A stretch of 17,415 bases of DNA from Clostridiaceae bacterium (GTDB lineage: Bacteria > Bacillota > Clostridia > Oscillospirales > Butyricicoccaceae), in assembly GCA_016293155.1 (NCBI GenBank), contig JAEDEU010000026.1:1-17415 (forward strand). Reading direction: 5' to 3'. The position numbers were made by a program, and so were the translations under genes. This document shows positions 13,211-17,415 of this stretch, one piece after another (position 1 is the stretch's first letter; every line of letters starts with the position of its first letter). The notes under the pieces were generated by a model, which was not told where the DNA came from, made no database searches, and saw nothing but the letters and a program-made list of their open reading frames with translations.

Positions 13211-13576
13211 TTAGCTGTTCGTATTGTTATTGTTGTTGTTCGTATTGTTTGTAGTATTTTGACCGTTGTTATCGACCGTGCCGTTGTTTCCGTCCATCGG
13301 ATCATTGCCCAGGATGCCGTCGCCGTTGGTATCATAGTCTGTATTCACGTTTCCGTCATTGGTCACGGTATTTCCATCGTTATAGGCACCGTTATTGGTC
13401 GTGCCGGTCGTACCATTGGTACCATTCACACCGTTTCCGTCATTATTCTGGGTATAGCCGCTTCCGTTGTTGTCCACATTGCCGGTTGCGCCGTTTCCGT
13501 TCTGATTGGTACCGCAGCCTGCCAGCAGCGACATGGTGAGTACCGCGGCAAGTGCGAGTGCACTGAGTCGTTTCAT
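13211..13576 (-). CDS. Asn/Gly/Thr-rich lipoprotein of unknown function
   Basis: A 121-residue secreted lipoprotein. The first 21 residues are a type II signal peptide ending in the lipobox LLAGC (Cys21 lipidated). The rest is low-complexity, dominated by Asn, Gly, Thr and Asp, and is probably extended and disordered outside the membrane. Within it DTNGDGILGND (82-92) resembles a calcium-binding EF-hand/dockerin-type loop but lacks acid at position 12. The tail is nearly pure Asn/Thr. The start is the second of two close ATGs: AAGGAGG lies eight bases before it and only two before the first (13582). It follows the Gx-transporter gene by 73 bases and may be cotranscribed. No family recognised. 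Confidence 0.82.
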   Translation of the reverse strand: MKRLSALALAAVLTMSLLAGCGTNQNGNGATGNVDNNGSGYTQNNDGNGVNGTNGTTGTTNNGAYNDGNTVTNDGNVNTDYDTNGDGILGNDPMDGNNGTVDNNGQNTTNNTNNNNNNTNS

Positions 13577-13649
13577 AAACATAACCTCCTTGTGTTTACC
13601 GATAGTATTGCAGGGAGGTCGTTTTTTTATGCGGCTGTTCCGGAATGAT

Positions 13650-14162
13650 TTACATAAACTGGATTGCTTTTAAATGCGCACTCAGCACCTGAATCATTGC
13701 GCCGGTGAGCAGTCCCATCGGAATCGCGGAAACCAGCAGCAGCGGCAGATACGCCAAAACATCCGTTGTACCCATCACCAAAATGGCAGCCATAATCTGT
13801 CCGATGTCGTGCATCGCCGCCGCCGCCGCACTGATGCCGAACATGGTAAACGTCCGATCCTTCCAGCGCAGTAGCACCCAGGTTGTGGTCAGCGCAAGCA
13901 TTCCGCCCAGCAGGCTGAACAGGAACGAGGTCACAGAGCCCGCAAAAATCGCGGCGAGGCACACGCGGCACAGCAGAATCGCATACGCATCGCGCGGCTT
14001 TAAAAACAGCAGCGCGAACATTGTTACGACATTGGCCAGACCGAGCTTGACGCCCGGAATCGGGATCAGCAGCTGGATGGGAATCATGCGCTCTGCGAGC
14101 GACAGTGCCAGCGCCAGCGCGGTGAGCACACCGCACAGTGCAATTCGTCTTGCTTTCGTCAT
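13650..14162 (-). CDS. Gx transporter family / heptaprenyl diphosphate synthase component I-like membrane protein
   Basis: Integral membrane protein (170 residues) of the family often labelled heptaprenyl diphosphate synthase component I, although the proteins look like small transporters or redox-coupled membrane subunits. It has about five hydrophobic segments. Recognisable sequence is RIALCGVLTALALALSLAERMIP followed by PGVKLGLANVVTMFALLFLKPRDA and SLLGGMLALTT. The ATG at 14162 has GGAGGG close upstream. An ATG at 14177, overlapping the previous stop (ATGA), is possible but has no ribosome site. It is the third gene after apbE and the NusG-domain-II gene; this trio recurs in Firmicutes. 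Function is not established. Confidence 0.82.
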   Translation of the reverse strand: MTKARRIALCGVLTALALALSLAERMIPIQLLIPIPGVKLGLANVVTMFALLFLKPRDAYAILLCRVCLAAIFAGSVTSFLFSLLGGMLALTTTWVLLRWKDRTFTMFGISAAAAAMHDIGQIMAAILVMGTTDVLAYLPLLLVSAIPMGLLTGAMIQVLSAHLKAIQFM

Positions 14163-14173
14163 GTTTCCCTCCG

Positions 14174-14563
14174 TCATCCGACAACTGCATCCACATCGGC
14201 TGCCTGCCCGCCGGTTATTTTAATTTCCAGCTTATTCGGCAGGCACACCGCAATCTGTCCGGTTCGTTCAATCCAGCCCGAACTGACGCACACATGGTCA
14301 TGGCAGTCCGCCTGTGCCACGCGCATCCGAAGTCCGTCCACTTCGATGACATTGGTCACGCTCTCGCCCTTGACCGTGATGGTCGTTTGATAGCCTTCTT
14401 CGAGCTTGATGCGCTCGTACAGTGCGCCGTCCTTCCAGATTTCGCCGTAAGCCGCCTCCGTCTGCATCACGGCAAAGCGCGCCCATATACCTGCCGCAAG
14501 TGCCAGAATCACCGCAAAAATCAAAAAATCTCCGATTTTAAACTGTTTTAACTTATTTCTCAT
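14174..14563 (-). CDS. NusG domain II-containing membrane-anchored protein
   Basis: A 129-residue protein with one N-terminal membrane segment (about 11-32) and an extracytoplasmic beta-rich domain of the NusG-domain-II type. The signature is DCHDHVCVSSGWIERTG followed by IAVCLPNKLEIKI; cysteines 87, 92 and 107 are the pattern kept in this family and might carry a cofactor or disulfide. It is not the transcription factor NusG. ATG 14563 follows GGAG by seven bases; a GTG five codons earlier (14578) with GAGG upstream is also possible. It overlaps the end of apbE by 11 bases, so the genes are tightly coupled. Similar proteins sit beside ApbE and Gx-type genes in electron-transfer loci. Confidence 0.85.
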   Translation of the reverse strand: MRNKLKQFKIGDFLIFAVILALAAGIWARFAVMQTEAAYGEIWKDGALYERIKLEEGYQTTITVKGESVTNVIEVDGLRMRVAQADCHDHVCVSSGWIERTGQIAVCLPNKLEIKITGGQAADVDAVVG

Positions 14564-15545
14564 AGCGATACTCCGCACTGGTCACCTCAAACACCGCACA
14601 CCTTTCGAGTGCCGTACTGGTACAGATCGTATGGTCAGCGCGGATAAATACCGCCGCAATGTCATTCTGCTCGCAGTATTCCGCCGCCGCTTCATAGCCC
14701 ATGACAAACAGCGCCGTGGACAGCGCATCCGCCTGCGCGGACTGCTCCCGCACTACGGTAACGCTGCGCAGATCGCTCTCGGCAGGATATCCGGTCTCCG
14801 GATCAAACACGTGATGATACCGTTTTCCATCCTGCTCAAAATAGCGCTCGTAATCTCCCGTTGTCACCACACTGGTATCGGATATTTCGACCGTTGCGAC
14901 ATATTCCTCCGCCTTGTCCGGATCCGTGATGCCGATCTTCCAGCCCTGATCCCGACTTCGGCTGCCCAGCGCATAAATATTGCCGCCCAGAGCAATCACG
15001 GCTCGCTTTACGCCGTTTTTCTTCAAAATTTCGACCGTGCGGTCGGCGGCATAGCCCTTGCCGATTCCACCCAGATCCAGCTTTGCGCCGCCGGTCATCT
15101 GCGCGGTGGTTCCATCCAGCCGGATGTTTCGATATCCGACCGTGCCGAGCGCCTGCGCAATGTCTGCCGAATCCGGCACGCGCTGTCCCTCCTTGCCGAT
15201 CTGCCACAGGTCAGAGAGCGCGGCAACCGTCGGGTCAAACCGCCCGTCCGTCTGCTCCGCCATTTCCAGCGCCGTGCGCAACAGCTCCGCCGTATCTTCG
15301 GACAGCTCTGCCGGTTCGCCGCCTGCCAGTGCGGACAGCTCGCTGTTTTTTCTGGTACGGGAAATTTTCGCTTCCAGACTGTTGATGTACTGCTCTGCCT
15401 CTGTCGCCGCCTGCTGTGCCTTCGATCCATAGGCGGTAATCGTCATAAAGGTATCCATCGCATAAAAGCTCGTACTGTATTCCTGCTCCGCACAGCCGGT
15501 CAGACTCAAAACCGCAAGCAGTGCCGCGGCGATTATTTTTTTCAT
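14553..15545 (-). CDS. apbE: FAD:protein FMN transferase (ApbE), lipoprotein
   Basis: Moves FMN from FAD onto a Thr or Ser of extracytoplasmic redox proteins, such as Rnf/Nqr subunits or FMN-binding-domain proteins. It has 330 residues. A type II signal peptide ends in LSLTGC (Cys18), so it sits on the outer face of the membrane. Family motifs are STSFYAMDTFMTITAYG, FDPTVAALSDLW, KLDLGGIGKGYAADR (156-169), IALGGNIYALGS, VVTTGDYERYFE, HHVFDPETGYPA and the metal site AQADALSTALFVMG (Asp273, Thr277). It leads the apbE/NusG-II/Gx operon from its own promoter. No protein with a recognisable flavin-accepting motif is in the window, so its target lies elsewhere. Confidence 0.95.
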   Translation of the reverse strand: MKKIIAAALLAVLSLTGCAEQEYSTSFYAMDTFMTITAYGSKAQQAATEAEQYINSLEAKISRTRKNSELSALAGGEPAELSEDTAELLRTALEMAEQTDGRFDPTVAALSDLWQIGKEGQRVPDSADIAQALGTVGYRNIRLDGTTAQMTGGAKLDLGGIGKGYAADRTVEILKKNGVKRAVIALGGNIYALGSRSRDQGWKIGITDPDKAEEYVATVEISDTSVVTTGDYERYFEQDGKRYHHVFDPETGYPAESDLRSVTVVREQSAQADALSTALFVMGYEAAAEYCEQNDIAAVFIRADHTICTSTALERCAVFEVTSAEYRYEK

Positions 15546-15578
15546 TCCAGTGCCTCCGCGTATACAAATTCCGTACTC

Positions 15579-15607
15579 AGTATAGTATAATTCCCCCTTT
15601 TTCGCAA
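15579..15607 (-). promoter_or_regulatory. Promoter of the apbE operon
   Basis: Minus-strand TTGCGA (15607-15602) and TATACT (15584-15579) are 17 bases apart. A second TATACT-like word overlaps just upstream. The start site would be near 15572, 27 bases before the apbE ATG, with GGAGG in between. Confidence 0.8.
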
Positions 15608-15635
15608 GCTGGCATATGGCTTTCTCTTATTTCGC

Positions 15636-15668
15636 AAAAAACCGCACGTTTCCGTGGAAACGTGCGGT
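15636..15668 (-). terminator. Intrinsic terminator of the Amt-PII gene
   Basis: A perfect 13-bp stem (accgcacgtttcc 15641-15653, ggaaacgtgcggt 15656-15668) with a tiny loop is followed on the minus strand by T6 (15641-15636). It is 33 bases after the stop codon. Little room remains between it and the apbE -35 box at 15607. Confidence 0.93.
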
Positions 15669-15701
15669 AAAACAATATGAAAGGGAACGTAAAAATACAG
15701 G

Positions 15702-17408
15702 TTAGTCGGTGAGACGCAGCGCTCTCGGACCTTCCTCACCGGTACGAACCTTGATGACGTTCTCAACAGCATAGACGAAGATCTTGCCATCGCCGATGTG
15801 TCCGGTATACAGAACGGACTTTGCAGTTTCCACTACCTTGGATACCGGTACCGAGCTGACAACCATTTCTACCTTTACCTTCGGACGCAGGGTCATGTCG
15901 ATCTCAACGCCGCGGTACATCTTGGTTGCACCCTTCTGCGTGCCGCAGCCGAGTACGTTGGTGACCGTCAGACCGCGGATGCCGATTTCAGCCATTGCGT
16001 GCTGTAGCTCTTCAAAGTGAGACTGCTTGGTGATAATAACGACCTTGTGCATCGCACCTGGTACGCTGCTCTCGGAAACCGTGGTAACCGGAACCGCCTG
16101 CTCTACTGCGGCAGGTTCAAGCTCCTCAACCGGAGTCTTGACTGCGGAGGAAATTTCGGTAGCCGTGTCAATTGCCGGCATAAAGTCCGCATAAGCGGAA
16201 GGCAGACCGTGCTCCATCGCATCCAGACCGACAATCTCTTCCTCCTCAGAGACGCGCAGACCGATGGTCTTCTTGATAACAATAAATACAATGGACATCG
16301 TAACTGCTACCCATGCGATAACAGCAACAACACCGAGGATCTGAACACCGAGGAAATGGAAGCCGCCGCCGTACAGCAGACCGCCGTCGGTTGCGAACAC
16401 ACCGGTCAGGATGGTGCCGAGTGCGCCGTTGATGCCATGTACGCCGAATGCACCGACCGGATCGTCGATCTTCAGCTTCTTATCTACAAACTCAATGCCA
16501 ATGACAACTGCGAAGCCGGAGATGATGCCCATTACGGCAGCGCCGACCGGGGAAACCATATCACAGCCTGCGGTAATCATAACCAGACCTGCCAGAGAAG
16601 CGTTCAGAGTCATGGAAACATCCGGCTTCTTATAGCGAATCCAGGTGAACAGCATACAGGTAATCGTAGCGAATACAGCGGACAGGTTGGTGGTAACGAA
16701 GATTCTGGCAGCGTCAGCCCATGCACCGTTGGACATTGCCACAGTGGAGCAGCCGTTGAATCCGAACCATGCGAACCACAGAATGAATACGCCGAGTGCG
16801 CCGAGCGTCATGGAGTGACCCTGAATTGCCTTGGACTTGCCGTCCTTGGTGTACTTGCCGATACGCGGACCGAGGATGGACGCGCCGATGATTGCGGCAA
16901 CGCCGCCGACCATATGAACCGCACAGGAGCCTGCAAAGTCATGGAAGCCCAGCTGAGCCAGCCAGCCGCCGCCCCAGATCCAGTGACCGGAGATCGGATA
17001 AACAATTGCCGAAATAATCATGGAATAGATGCAGTAGGAGGAGAACTTGGTTCTCTCTGCCATTGCACCGGAAACGATGGTTGCAGCGGTTGCACAGAAT
17101 ACGGTCTGGAAGATCAGCGTCGTATTGTCCAGACCGGTGGCGAATACATCAATGCCGCCGATCAGTGCGCCGGTACCGCCGAACATCAGGCCTGCGCCGA
17201 GCAGCCAGAAAATCGGGGTGCCCAGGCTGAAGTCCATGAGGTTTTTCATAATAATATTGCCTGCATTCTTTGCACGGGTGAAGCCCGCCTCGACCATGCA
17301 GAAGCCTGCCTGCATGAAGAATACAAGTGCTGCGCCCAACAGCGTCCACGAGGTATCAATCGCGGTTGTCAGGTCGGCAATGGAAGCAGTAATAGCATTT
17401 ACGTCCAT
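15702..17408 (-). CDS. Ammonium transporter fused to a C-terminal PII signalling domain
   Basis: A 568-residue fusion. Residues 1-395 are an Amt/Mep/Rh channel with about 11 membrane segments. The conserved pore elements are present: GHWIWGGGWL (Trp145), HDFAGSCAVHMVGG (His165) and FGVHGINGALGT (His324), the twin histidines of the conduction path. The Amt tail EEEEIVGLDAMEHGLPSAYA (388-407) is followed by an acidic, Pro/Val/Ser linker. A full PII domain (about 453-565) begins MHKVVIITKQSHFEELQHAM, with the T-loop QKGATKMYRGVEIDM and the nucleotide-binding end GHIGDGKIFVYAVENVIKVRTGEEG. The T-loop tyrosine that is uridylylated in enterobacterial PII is Ile503. The fused PII probably gates its own channel according to ATP/ADP/2-oxoglutarate (inference from GlnK-AmtB). 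The promoter lies beyond the window, only 7 bases past the ATG. Confidence 0.93.
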   Translation of the reverse strand: MDVNAITASIADLTTAIDTSWTLLGAALVFFMQAGFCMVEAGFTRAKNAGNIIMKNLMDFSLGTPIFWLLGAGLMFGGTGALIGGIDVFATGLDNTTLIFQTVFCATAATIVSGAMAERTKFSSYCIYSMIISAIVYPISGHWIWGGGWLAQLGFHDFAGSCAVHMVGGVAAIIGASILGPRIGKYTKDGKSKAIQGHSMTLGALGVFILWFAWFGFNGCSTVAMSNGAWADAARIFVTTNLSAVFATITCMLFTWIRYKKPDVSMTLNASLAGLVMITAGCDMVSPVGAAVMGIISGFAVVIGIEFVDKKLKIDDPVGAFGVHGINGALGTILTGVFATDGGLLYGGGFHFLGVQILGVVAVIAWVAVTMSIVFIVIKKTIGLRVSEEEEIVGLDAMEHGLPSAYADFMPAIDTATEISSAVKTPVEELEPAAVEQAVPVTTVSESSVPGAMHKVVIITKQSHFEELQHAMAEIGIRGLTVTNVLGCGTQKGATKMYRGVEIDMTLRPKVKVEMVVSSVPVSKVVETAKSVLYTGHIGDGKIFVYAVENVIKVRTGEEGPRALRLTD

Positions 17409-17415
17409 TGTGAAT

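Noticed and set aside
13211..13500. Short repeated words in the lipoprotein gene as a CRISPR or tandem array
   Set aside because: The repetition is degenerate Asn/Gly/Thr codons in a coding frame, without regular repeat units or spacers.
14631..15590. 319-codon plus-strand open frame opposite apbE
   Set aside because: Antisense to the fully conserved ApbE motifs, with no signal of its own.

Overview
The window (about 55% GC by eye) reads as a stretch of chromosome from an anaerobic, probably gut-associated, endospore-forming member of the Clostridia (Oscillospiraceae/Butyricicoccaceae-like). This placement is an inference. It rests on the rpsB-tsf-pyrH-frr-uppS-cdsA-dxr gene order, a YlmC/YmxH-family sporulation protein, a group-B-like [FeFe] hydrogenase, an ApbE/NusG-domain-II/Gx-transporter trio and an ammonium transporter fused to PII. 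There is no IS element, prophage, CRISPR array, tRNA or rRNA. All genes except ilvA lie on the minus strand.

Region 1 (1-5900, minus): translation and envelope-precursor cluster. rpsB and tsf come first, from a near-consensus promoter (5865-5893) and a leader that can fold into nested stems (5783-5841). A strong terminator (3933-3962) ends that unit. pyrH, frr, uppS, cdsA and dxr (cut by the window edge) then start from their own promoter(s) at 3842-3880. uppS and cdsA overlap by 4 bases. frr and uppS are separated by a hairpin-rich 128-base gap.

Region 2 (5900-9200, minus): a YlmC/YmxH-family protein and a small ribbon-helix-helix protein, followed upstream by a three-gene peptidoglycan operon: a divergent amidase_3, an M23 peptidase and a polysaccharide deacetylase. 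A sporulation-sigma-like promoter sits in front of the amidase, so the operon may act on the spore or sporangium wall (inference).

Region 3 (9200-11650, minus): two single-gene units, each with a clear promoter and terminator. One is a monomeric [FeFe] hydrogenase with several Fe-S clusters and the other is the beta subunit of a class I fumarase/tartrate dehydratase, which has no alpha subunit beside it.

Region 4 (11650-13210, plus): ilvA (threonine ammonia-lyase with a C-terminal ACT domain). It has a good promoter, but a complete intrinsic terminator lies between that promoter and the start codon, suggesting attenuation. A bidirectional terminator separates it from the convergent lipoprotein gene.

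Region 5 (13210-17415, minus): an Asn/Gly/Thr-rich lipoprotein, the overlapping apbE / NusG-domain-II / Gx-transporter genes (a probable extracytoplasmic flavin or electron-transfer module), then a 568-residue Amt-PII fusion ending in a perfect 13-bp terminator hairpin.

Most of the window is ordinary core metabolism. The parts most worth a second look are the ilvA leader terminator, the rpsB leader fold, the Amt-PII fusion lacking the T-loop tyrosine, the amidase lacking its first zinc histidine, and the orphan fumarase beta subunit.
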